DNA of 5,573 bases from [Eubacterium] saphenum (GTDB lineage: Bacteria; Bacillota; Clostridia; Oscillospirales; Ruminococcaceae). The position numbers were made by a program, and so were the translations under genes. The notes below the pieces were generated by a model. It saw only the letters and a program-made list of their open reading frames with translations. It was not told the origin of the DNA and did not search any database. Below, piece after piece: positions 1 to 5,406 of the stretch (within the stretch, counting starts at the first letter, position 1; each line of letters starts with the position of its first letter). The stretch covers positions 1 to 5,573 of the forward strand of contig SFLN01000112.1 of NCBI GenBank assembly GCA_004554555.1, in the 5' to 3' direction.

Positions 1-163
1 TAGGAACGAGCATTAAGTACAAACGCCAGTCCTTAGCCACCGTTCTGACAACATTCAGCCAGTGGTGCTTCTCAACGTCATCTCGAACAACTTGTTCGGG
101 ATTTTCAACGTAGACGCCGTTTTCCGCGTCGAAAATCAGGTAATCGCTGCAAGTAGCCTGCAT
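1..163 (-). CDS. N-terminal fragment of a transport protein, possibly an LplB-like ABC permease (partial)
   Basis: The first 54 codons of a minus-strand gene run off the left edge. The start ATG (161-163) has a perfect AGGAGGT ribosome binding site (171-177) with 7 bases between, so the start is firm. The gene begins 50 bases after the stop of the membrane protein at 214-801 with no terminator between, so the two are very likely co-transcribed. Residues 1-34 are polar and acidic (SDYLIFDAENGVYVENPEQ). They are followed by a basic/aromatic stretch and the start of a hydrophobic run, KDWRLYLMLVP (44-54). That juxtamembrane pattern resembles the point where LplB/YtcP-type polysaccharide ABC permeases enter their first helix. 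The 40-residue polar extension is longer than I expect for that family, and no diagnostic permease loop is visible. The identity is therefore a guess from a short motif; any membrane protein of the same operon would fit. Confidence 0.6.
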   Translation of the reverse strand, partial: MQATCSDYLIFDAENGVYVENPEQVVRDDVEKHHWLNVVRTVAKDWRLYLMLVP

Positions 164-213
164 CTTTGAAACCTCCTAAGATTAAGAATTTATTTCAAGA
201 ATTAACCTGCACA

Positions 214-801
214 TCAAAGGACATCGGAGTCCTCGCGCCTTCTGCGTTCGTCCTCTGTACGAACGAGATAGGCTTTCTGGTCTTCAAAGAGTCCGTCGGG
301 CTTTCTTGCGATGAGCACGACAAGGACGGTGAAGACAAGTGTAAGCGAATCCACAATAAAAAAATCAACGATAGCGGTAAGTTCTCCGCCGAAAATCAGG
401 CTTATCGCCCATCTCCCGACCATAGTGCCGCAGAACGCTGTGAGAGCGAAGCCTGCGGTCAAGAGCCAGGATTTTCTCACGCGCTCTTTACCGAATTGTT
501 TAAAGAAGAAGAGCGCCAAGAGAGCCGCGCAGTTACCGACGCAGTAGATGACGAATTGCTCTGGGGAAGCGCCCGTAGCGATGCAAAACGCCAGACCGCC
601 GACAACGGCGTGGATAGCCGCCCAGCCGCCCCATCTCATCATCACGATGCAAACGACCGTGATAGTGGGAGAGAGGGAAAACAGCTGCAGCGGGAACCAT
701 TTTGAAGCGGCAAGGGAGGTAATTGCCTCGAAGACCGCCAAAATTACCGCCAGCATAGCCAAATCGATGGCTTTATATTGCTTTAACGATAAATTGTTCA
801 T
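214..801 (-). CDS. ECF-type transporter S component (substrate-binding membrane subunit), specificity unknown
   Basis: This 195-residue integral membrane protein has about six hydrophobic segments at roughly residues 12-30, 43-55, 60-76, 82-101, 112-137 and 143-165. Size, helix count and the N-terminal layout (short amphipathic start, then an alanine-rich first helix) match S components of energy-coupling factor transporters, which bind a vitamin or other small molecule and dock on a shared EcfA/EcfT module. An arginine in the fifth helix (R130) and a charged cytoplasmic-looking tail (166-195, ending RRRREDSDVL) stand out. The start ATG (799-801) has AGGA (811-814) 9 bases upstream. A promoter, a cre-like operator and a leader hairpin lie further upstream. 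It heads an operon continuing into the gene at 1-163. No EcfA or EcfT gene is visible, and substrate cannot be read from the sequence. The family call is by overall architecture, not by a signature motif, so a different small six-helix family remains possible. Confidence 0.7.
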   Translation of the reverse strand: MNNLSLKQYKAIDLAMLAVILAVFEAITSLAASKWFPLQLFSLSPTITVVCIVMMRWGGWAAIHAVVGGLAFCIATGASPEQFVIYCVGNCAALLALFFFKQFGKERVRKSWLLTAGFALTAFCGTMVGRWAISLIFGGELTAIVDFFIVDSLTLVFTVLVVLIARKPDGLFEDQKAYLVRTEDERRRREDSDVL

Positions 802-826
802 TTGCTCAAGTCCTGTACCTGTTTTT

Positions 827-856
827 TGGGCAATACCAATTTTTGTAATTTGCCCA
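827..856 (-). promoter_or_regulatory. Hairpin in the 5' leader of the S-component gene
   Basis: Arms TGGGCAA (827-833) and TTGCCCA (850-856) pair over 7 bp. TAC (834-836) with GTA (845-847) can extend the stem beyond a two-base bulge. In the minus transcript it lies about 65 bases after the predicted start site and ends 12 bases before the AGGA Shine-Dalgarno. It is flanked by A-runs rather than U-runs in that transcript, so it is not a terminator of the minus gene. It could be a leader RNA element or a protein-binding inverted repeat. It matches no riboswitch core that I know. Confidence 0.45.
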
Positions 857-889
857 TTTTAACACGTTTTACGAGTTTTTTCGCGTTAT

Positions 890-905
890 ATGTTAACGTT
901 TACAA
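890..905. promoter_or_regulatory. Catabolite-responsive element (cre)-like operator
   Basis: The 16 bases ATGTTAACGTTTACAA match the Bacillus cre consensus WTGNNARCGNWWWCAW at every constrained position. The site lies about 16-31 bases downstream of the predicted minus-strand start point. That is the roadblock position from which CcpA represses in Firmicutes. It would place the membrane-protein operon under carbon catabolite repression. Other LacI-family regulators bind nearly the same pattern, so a local sugar-specific repressor is the main alternative. The match is seen in the sequence; the regulator is inferred. Confidence 0.7.
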
Positions 906-927
906 CTATTTAAAACTGATTATTCTT

Positions 928-956
928 ATATTATCATAAAATTCACAAAAAGTCAA
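928..956 (-). promoter_or_regulatory. Sigma-A-like promoter for the S-component operon
   Basis: Reading minus, TTGACT (-35, 951-956) is followed after 17 bases by TAATAT (-10, 928-933). The spacer is AT-rich and typical of clostridial promoters. GATAAT at 15-base spacing overlaps and is an alternative -10. The start point would fall near 921, giving a leader of about 120 bases that holds the cre-like site and the 827-856 hairpin. Confidence 0.6.
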
Positions 957-958
957 TA

Positions 959-977
959 CCGTTTTATCACAAAACGG
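959..977. promoter_or_regulatory. Perfect 7-bp palindrome abutting the minus -35 box
   Basis: CCGTTTT (959-965), spacer ATCAC, AAAACGG (971-977). The arms are perfect and the site ends 2 bases from the -35 hexamer at 951-956. Neither strand shows a long U-run after the stem, so a terminator is unlikely. The position suits an operator or activator site. The cognate protein is unknown. Confidence 0.4.
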
Positions 978-1002
978 ACAATTTTCAGAAAGGGTAAATT
1001 TT

Positions 1003-1018
1003 GTTACATCGTTTACAT
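1003..1018. promoter_or_regulatory. Incomplete second cre/LacI-type operator
   Basis: GTTACATCGTTTACAT shares the half-site CGTTTACA with the perfect site at 890-905 but misses the cre consensus at three constrained positions. Its CG centre lies 113 bases from the first site's centre, close to a whole number of helical turns, so a looped pair is possible. It lies between the two divergent promoters. It may be only a chance half-site. Confidence 0.3.
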
Positions 1019-1101
1019 CGGCGATATTAAAGGGTTTTTCAATATCTCGTCAAATTTTTTCGAAATTTTTTGTTGATTTTTCACAAAATAAAAATTTCCT
1101 C

Positions 1102-1137
1102 TTGCAATTTCCAAAAAAAGTATTTATATTATATAAT
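1102..1137 (+). promoter_or_regulatory. Promoter region of the pectinesterase gene (two overlapping candidates)
   Basis: Two registers each have a 17-base spacer: TTGCAA (1102-1107) with TATATT (1125-1130), and TTCCAA (1109-1114) with a perfect TATAAT (1132-1137). Either gives a leader of roughly 20-35 bases before the ATG at 1165. The short leader leaves no room for a riboswitch. A further 6-bp inverted repeat (GATATT 1023-1028 and AATATC 1041-1046) lies upstream, of unknown meaning. Confidence 0.6.
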
Positions 1138-1164
1138 AGGTATAAATTGTAAAAGGAGAAGAAT

Positions 1165-2073
1165 ATGGAAGAACTTTATTTATCGCCGAACGAGAGCATT
1201 TGCGAAGCGCTTGGCAAAGCTAAACCACACACGAGAATAATTCTCGGCGAGGGAGATTTTCGTGAAAAAATCGAGATTTCGGTGCCGGACATCGAGATAG
1301 TCGGGCAAGGCGCGGGAAAAACGCGGATAATCTACGATGACTACGCGAAAAAAATCGACGAGCAAGGGCGCGAATACGTCACATTCCGCACCTACACGAT
1401 GGCGGTGCTTGCGCCGCGCGTGACGCTGAGAAACCTCACCGTTGAGAACGACGCGCTCTTCCCCGAAAACAAGGGACAAGAGGTTGCGCTCACGGTATAC
1501 GCGGACGATTTTCTCGCAGAAGAGTGCAGCTTTGTGTCAACGCAGGACACTATTTTCTGCGGGCCGCTGCCGCCCGACCTTATCGAGCGCTACGATGGTT
1601 TTCTGAAGGACGAGCTGCGCACCGGCGACTACCAGAAGCAGATTTTCCGCGATTGCTTCATCTCGGGCAACGTGGATTTCATCTTCGGCTGCGGCGACTC
1701 GCTTTTTGAGAATTGCGAGATAAAATCGCTGTTTGATGTTCGCGGACACGGCTACACTGCTGCTCCCGCACACTCGCTCGAGCAGAAAATCGGCTTTGTG
1801 TTCAACAATTGCCGCTTCACCGCCGAGGGAAGCGTAACCGATGGCTCGATTTTCCTGGCAAGACCGTGGCGGGATTACGGGAAATGCTCGTACATCAACT
1901 GCACCTACGGCGCGCACATTTCACCCGAGGGCTTCGACAAGTGGAACGACACCGAGCGCGACAAAACCGCGCGTTTTGCGGAATACGGCGAGAAACCCGC
2001 CGGACGTGTTCCGTGGAGCAAAACGCTTTCCGAGGACGAAAAAGCCGCTCTCCTCGCCTACTTTTCCAAATAA
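1165..2073 (+). CDS. Pectinesterase (pectin methylesterase, CE8), intracellular type
   Basis: This 302-residue enzyme hydrolyses methyl esters of galacturonate in pectin, releasing methanol. The CE8 beta-helix motifs occur in order: GEGDFREKIEI (28-38, the usual GxYxE site), QEVALT with oxyanion-hole Gln105, QDT with Gln127 and the general acid Asp128, DFIFG with the nucleophile Asp171, and ARPW with Arg233 and Trp235. All catalytic positions are kept, so it should be active. About 20 extra residues (131-160, starting CGPLPPDLI) separate the two catalytic aspartates compared with plant enzymes; Firmicute relatives often carry a similar GPLPP insert. The N-terminus is polar with no signal peptide or membrane anchor, so it probably works in the cytoplasm on imported short oligomers. 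AGGAG (1154-1158) sits 6 bases before the ATG. It is transcribed alone, between its own promoter and a terminator starting 5 bases past the stop. Confidence 0.93.
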   Translation: MEELYLSPNESICEALGKAKPHTRIILGEGDFREKIEISVPDIEIVGQGAGKTRIIYDDYAKKIDEQGREYVTFRTYTMAVLAPRVTLRNLTVENDALFPENKGQEVALTVYADDFLAEECSFVSTQDTIFCGPLPPDLIERYDGFLKDELRTGDYQKQIFRDCFISGNVDFIFGCGDSLFENCEIKSLFDVRGHGYTAAPAHSLEQKIGFVFNNCRFTAEGSVTDGSIFLARPWRDYGKCSYINCTYGAHISPEGFDKWNDTERDKTARFAEYGEKPAGRVPWSKTLSEDEKAALLAYFSK

Positions 2074-2077
2074 AAAC

Positions 2078-2105
2078 AAGGCAGACGCGCTTTAACGTCT
2101 GCCTT
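2078..2105. terminator. Bidirectional rho-independent terminator between converging units
   Basis: A perfect 10-bp stem, AAGGCAGACG (2078-2087) with CGTCTGCCTT (2096-2105), encloses an 8-base loop. On the minus strand the stem is followed by GTTTTTATTT, a good U-tract that overlaps the pectinesterase stop codon. On the plus strand the stem's own TT runs into a shorter TTCTG. It therefore ends the oxidoreductase operon, and probably the pectinesterase transcript as well. Confidence 0.88.
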
Positions 2106-2115
2106 TTCTGTCAAA

Positions 2116-2658
2116 TCAATATTGTTCGCCGAGAGCAAGCGCCGCTGCGTTTTTATCGATAAGAGCGGCTTTTTTCGCGGGGATAATCTTCGCGAATGCT
2201 TCGAGGAGCGTTTTGCCGTCGATACCGAAAAGCATTTTCCCGCACTCCTTGATAACCTTCCCGAGCAGCACGATATTGCCCATACCGCCGAGCTTTTTCT
2301 CCTCGGCGAGCTGTGACGCGGGCAGCCAATACACATCGATATCCTTTCGGGAGATTTCGGTTGTGGCAAGGCTGCTGTCCACGAACACCTTGCCGCCGGG
2401 TTTCACGCTGTTCACGAACTTCTCAACGGACGGGTCGTTCATCGCGATGAGGATATCCGGCTCGGTGACAAGCGGCGAGCCAATCGGCTCATCGGAAAGG
2501 CACACCGAGCAGTTTGCGGTGCCGCCGCGCATTTCGGGACCGTAGCTCGGGAGCCACGAGATTTCCACATCTTTCATCATCGCGCTGTACGCGAGGCACT
2601 TCCCCGCAAAAAGCGCGCCTTGACCGCCGAAGCCCGAGATTATGATTTCTGTCAACAT
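2116..2658 (-). CDS. 2-oxoacid:ferredoxin oxidoreductase, gamma subunit (VorC/KorC type)
   Basis: This 180-residue subunit forms the pyruvate/ketoisovalerate oxidoreductase gamma domain, which packs against the alpha and beta subunits in OFOR enzymes. Visible motifs are GFGGQG at residues 9-14, SYGPEMRGG at 38-46 and GNIVLLG at 127-133, all hallmarks of the domain, and the length is normal. The start is set at ATG 2658, because GAGG (2667-2670) then lies 8 bases upstream. An in-frame GTG at 2667 would leave no spacing. It is the last gene of the operon, 10 bases after the beta-subunit stop, and is followed by the terminator at 2078-2105. The name KorC or VorC depends on substrate, which this subunit does not reveal. 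Confidence 0.93.
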   Translation of the reverse strand: MLTEIIISGFGGQGALFAGKCLAYSAMMKDVEISWLPSYGPEMRGGTANCSVCLSDEPIGSPLVTEPDILIAMNDPSVEKFVNSVKPGGKVFVDSSLATTEISRKDIDVYWLPASQLAEEKKLGGMGNIVLLGKVIKECGKMLFGIDGKTLLEAFAKIIPAKKAALIDKNAAALALGEQY

Positions 2659-2666
2659 TCCGCTCA

Positions 2667-2670
2667 CCTC
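2667..2670 (-). promoter_or_regulatory. Ribosome binding site fixing the gamma-subunit start
   Basis: GAGG on the minus strand lies within the last codons of the beta subunit, 8 bases before ATG 2658. It rules out the upstream GTG at 2667. Confidence 0.7.
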
Positions 2671-3424
2671 ACTTGTTTTCCGTCCACACGGCAGCGTCCT
2701 TGAACACGCCGAGCGGGAAATACGGAATCATTTCGGTACGAACGCGCTCCATTGACTGCTCGGGCGATAAACCCCAGTTGGTGGGGCAGGTTGAAAGCAC
2801 CTCGACGATTGAAAAACCGCGCTTGTGGATTTGGTTGTCGAAAGCCTTGCGGATAGCGTTTTTAGCCTCGCGGATATGGGGAACGCTGTCCACGGAAACG
2901 CGTTGTGCAAGGGCAACTCCGTCCACTTCCGCCAGCATTTCGCAGACTTTAAGCGGAAATCCCTGAACAGCGGGGTCGCGCCCGTAGGGGGTAGTTTGTG
3001 TGATTTGCCCGGGAATGGTTGTGGGAGCCATTTGCCCGCCGGTCATACCGTAGATTGTGTTGTTGACGAAGATTATGGTGATATTTTCGCCGCGCGCCGC
3101 CGCGTGAACGGTTTCACAGGTACCGATAGCCGCGAGGTCGCCGTCACCCTGATAGGTGAAAACAACCGCCTCGGGATTTGCGCGCTTAACGCCCGTGGCA
3201 ACAGCGGGCGCTCTGCCGTGAGGAGCTTCAATCATATCGCAGTTGAAATAGTCATACGCCATAACCGAGCAGCCGACAGGACAAACGCCGACGGTTTTCC
3301 CCTCGATTTGAAGCTCGTCGATAACCTCGGCAACCAGCCTGTGAATAATACCGTGCGTGCAGCCGGGGCAATAATGCGTAGCCACATCGCACAAAGCGTG
3401 AGGTTTGTCAAAAACAACCGACAT
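2669..3424 (-). CDS. 2-oxoacid:ferredoxin oxidoreductase, beta subunit (TPP-binding)
   Basis: This 251-residue subunit carries the thiamine diphosphate site and one [4Fe-4S] cluster of the OFOR complex, the site of oxidative decarboxylation of the 2-oxoacid with CoA. CPGCTHG (19-25) gives two cluster cysteines, C19 and C22; C52 (VGCS) and C213 (TCPTNWG) fit the other two positions known from archaeal OFORs. The TPP/Mg motif is GDGDLAAIG (93-101), followed after about 20 residues by NNTIYGMTGGQ (121-131). PHGRAPA (68-74) is also a family block. I chose ATG 3424 over an in-frame TTG at 3454 because AGGA (3434-3437) lies 9 bases before it, and because this leaves 1 base after the alpha stop instead of a 29-base overlap. 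Length and order match the family. It is cytoplasmic. Confidence 0.95.
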   Translation of the reverse strand: MSVVFDKPHALCDVATHYCPGCTHGIIHRLVAEVIDELQIEGKTVGVCPVGCSVMAYDYFNCDMIEAPHGRAPAVATGVKRANPEAVVFTYQGDGDLAAIGTCETVHAAARGENITIIFVNNTIYGMTGGQMAPTTIPGQITQTTPYGRDPAVQGFPLKVCEMLAEVDGVALAQRVSVDSVPHIREAKNAIRKAFDNQIHKRGFSIVEVLSTCPTNWGLSPEQSMERVRTEMIPYFPLGVFKDAAVWTENK

Positions 3425-3425
3425 A

Positions 3426-4484
3426 TTACTTAATCCTTTCGTGAATTTGCTCAATCTGCGCGAGGACTTCCTTGACGCTGGGGATAATGCCGCCGTGTCT
3501 GCCGAAAAACTCGACGGGCAGCCGACAGTTAAGCGCGAGCCGCAAATCCTCGACCATCTGTCCCTTGTTCATCTCAACGGAAAGGACAACCTTCGCGTTT
3601 TCGCAAGCGTTGTTGAGCTGAGTTACGGGAAACGGAAACAAAGTCTGCGGGCGGAAAAGTCCCGCTTTGATGCCCTTTGCGCGCGCGGCGTGAACAGCGG
3701 ATTTGGCAACTCTCGCCGAAGCGCCGAAAGCCGCGACAACAATTTCCGCGTCCTCGCAGGAATCGATTTCAGCCATCGTGCAGGACTGCTTGATAGTCTC
3801 GTACCGCTCGAAGCGCTCGTTAACGGAGCGTTCGAGGACATCGGGCTGTAAGTAGAGCGAATTTATGATATTGTGGGAGCGCTTGTTCTGGTGACCGCAG
3901 CACGCCCACGGCTTGTCGGGAATTTGAACGTCAACGGTCGGGAAAACGACAGGCTCCATCATCTGCCCGAGCAGCCCGTCCGAGAGAATCATCACGGGCA
4001 TTCGGTACTTATCCGCCATATCGAACGCGAGATAAGTCATATCGATGGTTTCCTGAACGGAGGCGGGCGCGTAGACAATCATCTGAAAATCGCCGTGACC
4101 GAGCGCCTTTGTTGCCTGAAAATAGTCCGACTGGGAGGGCTGGATACCGCCAAGACCGGGACCGCCGCGCTGCACGTTGACGATAACGCACGGCAAATCG
4201 CTTGCGGCAATGTACGAAACGCCCTCGCTCTTGAGGGAGATACCGGGGCTTGAGCTCGAGGTCATTGCGCGAACACCCGCCGCGCTTGCCCCGAGAACCA
4301 TATTAATGGCAGCGATTTCGCTCTCCGCCTGTAAAAACACGCCGCCGCGCTTTGCCATATTTTTGGCAAGATACGCGGAAATTTCGGTCTGCGGCGTAAT
4401 GGGATAACCGAAGAAACACTTGCACCCCGCGCGCATAGCGGCTTCCGCGAGAGCCTCGTTTCCCTTCATCAGAACCTTTTCCAT
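3426..4484 (-). CDS. vorB: 2-oxoacid:ferredoxin oxidoreductase, alpha subunit (VorB-like)
   Basis: This 352-residue subunit supplies the pyrimidine-side domain for TPP and the CoA-binding regions. Blocks in order are YPITPQTE (27-34), LQAESE (51-56) with the acidic residue expected to activate TPP, TSSSSPGISL (75-84), RGGPGLGG (106-113), IQPSQSDYFQA (114-124), FRPQTLFPFP (277-286) and EMNKGQM (304-310). The wording of these blocks is closest in my memory to clostridial proteins annotated as 3-methyl-2-oxobutanoate (2-ketoisovalerate) ferredoxin oxidoreductase VorB. 2-Oxoglutarate (KorA) is the main alternative, and substrate is not decided by the sequence. The ATG at 4484 is chosen over a TTG at 4490 because GAGG (4492-4495) gives 7-base spacing only to the ATG. 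It starts 9 bases after the ferredoxin stop and ends 1 base before the beta start. Confidence 0.93.
   Translation of the reverse strand: MEKVLMKGNEALAEAAMRAGCKCFFGYPITPQTEISAYLAKNMAKRGGVFLQAESEIAAINMVLGASAAGVRAMTSSSSPGISLKSEGVSYIAASDLPCVIVNVQRGGPGLGGIQPSQSDYFQATKALGHGDFQMIVYAPASVQETIDMTYLAFDMADKYRMPVMILSDGLLGQMMEPVVFPTVDVQIPDKPWACCGHQNKRSHNIINSLYLQPDVLERSVNERFERYETIKQSCTMAEIDSCEDAEIVVAAFGASARVAKSAVHAARAKGIKAGLFRPQTLFPFPVTQLNNACENAKVVLSVEMNKGQMVEDLRLALNCRLPVEFFGRHGGIIPSVKEVLAQIEQIHERIK
3434..3437 (-). promoter_or_regulatory. Ribosome binding site fixing the beta-subunit start
   Basis: AGGA on the minus strand sits inside the last codons of alpha, 9 bases before ATG 3424. It selects the 251-residue form of the beta subunit over a TTG-initiated form 10 residues longer. 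Confidence 0.75.
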
Positions 4485-4491
4485 TCTCAAC

Positions 4492-4495
4492 CCTC
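4492..4495 (-). promoter_or_regulatory. Ribosome binding site fixing the alpha-subunit start
   Basis: GAGG on the minus strand overlaps the ferredoxin TGA stop (4494-4496) and lies 7 bases before ATG 4484. The TTG at 4490 would be only one base away and is rejected. Confidence 0.75.
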
Positions 4496-4694
4496 ACTTT
4501 TCAACCTTAATCGCGCAATCCGGGCAAATCATCGCGCACATCGCGCAGGAGATGCACTTTTCGTTGTCGGTGCAGTCCGCGGTGTAGTAGCCCTTGGAGT
4601 TGTGCTTGGTTTTTTGAATTTCGATAATTTTCTTCGGGCAGACGCTTGTACAAAGCGCGCAGCCCTTGCACCTTTCAAAATCAATGCTAATCAT
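4494..4694 (-). CDS. 2-oxoacid:ferredoxin oxidoreductase, delta subunit (2x[4Fe-4S] ferredoxin)
   Basis: This 66-residue bacterial-type ferredoxin subunit passes electrons from the catalytic core to free ferredoxin. It has two complete cluster motifs: C9-x2-C12-x2-C15-x3-C19-P and C47-x2-C50-x2-C53-x3-C57-P. Two further cysteines, C41 and C60, flank the second motif and are not part of the usual ligand set. The start is ATG 4694 with GGAG (4700-4703) 5 bases upstream; an in-frame TTG at 4721 would add nine residues and is not favoured. The ATG overlaps the TGA stop of the P-loop gene by four bases (ATGA), which implies translational coupling. Delta-alpha-beta-gamma order is normal for four-subunit OFORs of the Vor/Kor class. 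Confidence 0.93.
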   Translation of the reverse strand: MISIDFERCKGCALCTSVCPKKIIEIQKTKHNSKGYYTADCTDNEKCISCAMCAMICPDCAIKVEK

Positions 4695-5368
4695 AATTTC
4701 TCCGTTTCCCCTGTTTCCCAAGGCAGCGTCACGAGCCGTTTAACCGGCAGGTGCGTTTCATCTGATTTTTCGTTTTCTGTAACGCAAGTAAATCTAATCG
4801 GCAAGCCAGTCTTTTCGGCAATCCTTTGTGCAAAATCAGCCGTCTGCGCAATAATACGAGGCGTAGTTTCCGCACCGAGATTTGAGTTGTTGACAAGCGC
4901 GGTGCATTTGAGCCGACACGCGCTCTCAATCTCGCGAAGCGTTCGTGCAACCTCGTCTGCTGAGCGCTCGCAAAGGCGGTACATATTAAACACATACAGC
5001 ATTTCAAGCTCATCGCCAAGCGACTTGAAAAGGCTTTCGTATCGTCCGACGGGATAAGCGCCTGCGTCCGAGCCGCCGACATCTATTATCGTAAAATCGC
5101 TTTCGGAAATGACGCTTTCGAGGTCAAAATTGAGGACGGGGATATCGAGATTTGTGTTTGCGTACTGCGGAAAAACGAGGTTAATTCCGCGCTTTGTGAG
5201 CATTTTCCCGAAATCCGCGGTACGGAAATAAGGGTTTACGGTGTCCATATCGACGACGGAAACTTTTCCCTTTTCCGCAAGCAAAAGCGCGAGATTGACG
5301 GCGAGATTAGTTTTCCCGCAGCCGTAGTCGCCCGTAAGCAAAATTACTCTTTTCTGACCGATTACCAT
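4691..5368 (-). CDS. P-loop NTPase of uncharacterised role leading the oxidoreductase operon
   Basis: This 225-residue soluble protein has a clear nucleotide-binding fold of the SIMIBI (MinD/Mrp/CobQ-like) kind. It contains a Walker A GDYGCGKT (13-20), a DMDTVNPYFR block (40-49) with D40 and D42 where the switch region of these proteins lies, a Walker B-like FTIIDVGG (92-99), and VNNSNLG (159-165) in the place of the base-recognition loop. The signature lysine that deviant Walker A motifs carry right after the first glycine is absent (Asp14 instead), so it is not a standard MinD or ParA. The C-terminal CxxC of Mrp/Nbp35 carriers is also absent. AGGA (5374-5377) sits 5 bases before the ATG. 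It is first in the operon and overlaps the ferredoxin gene by 4 bases. I recall similar ATP-binding proteins beside clostridial OFOR genes but know of no proven function. A maturation, cluster-loading or control role for the complex is inference. Confidence 0.85.
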   Translation of the reverse strand: MVIGQKRVILLTGDYGCGKTNLAVNLALLLAEKGKVSVVDMDTVNPYFRTADFGKMLTKRGINLVFPQYANTNLDIPVLNFDLESVISESDFTIIDVGGSDAGAYPVGRYESLFKSLGDELEMLYVFNMYRLCERSADEVARTLREIESACRLKCTALVNNSNLGAETTPRIIAQTADFAQRIAEKTGLPIRFTCVTENEKSDETHLPVKRLVTLPWETGETEKL

Positions 5369-5391
5369 ATAATTCCTTTCAGCAATTCATC

Positions 5392-5406
5392 TAGTTTTCA
5401 AAACTA
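5392..5406. promoter_or_regulatory. Palindrome over the start point of the oxidoreductase operon
   Basis: TAGTTTT-C-AAAACTA has perfect 7-bp arms around one central base and shares one base with the -10 hexamer at 5406-5411. Its centre falls close to the expected +1. This is a classical operator position. It does not match CodY well and is not a Rex-type TTGTGA...TCACAA site. The regulator is unknown. Confidence 0.45.

Noticed and set aside
131..401. GAAAATCAGG occurring at 131 and again near 392
   Set aside because: Both copies are inside coding sequence in different contexts, and nothing else repeats around them. There is no sign of a mobile element or CRISPR.
827..860. Hairpin read as a plus-strand terminator (followed by TTTT)
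   Set aside because: No plus-strand gene lies upstream to be terminated, and the T-run is short. A leader element or operator of the minus gene is more likely.
166..862. Plus-strand open frames across the membrane-protein gene
   Set aside because: They lie opposite a six-helix membrane protein with its own promoter and ribosome binding site. Their translations are low-complexity, charged, and show no family motifs.
1023..1046. Inverted repeat GATATT...AATATC
   Set aside because: The arms are only 6 bp and the spacer is 12 bases, in strongly AT-rich DNA where such repeats occur by chance. It is not placed against either promoter.
2825..3851. Long plus-strand open frames antisense to the beta and alpha subunits (about 200 and 150 codons)
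   Set aside because: They are mirror frames of GC-rich conserved genes whose families are certain. There is no promoter or convincing ribosome binding site, and no protein family is recognisable.
4691..5368. Assignment of the P-loop protein to MinD/ParA or Mrp
   Set aside because: The deviant Walker A lysine is missing and there is no C-terminal CxxC or amphipathic membrane helix. Only the broad SIMIBI-like fold is supported.
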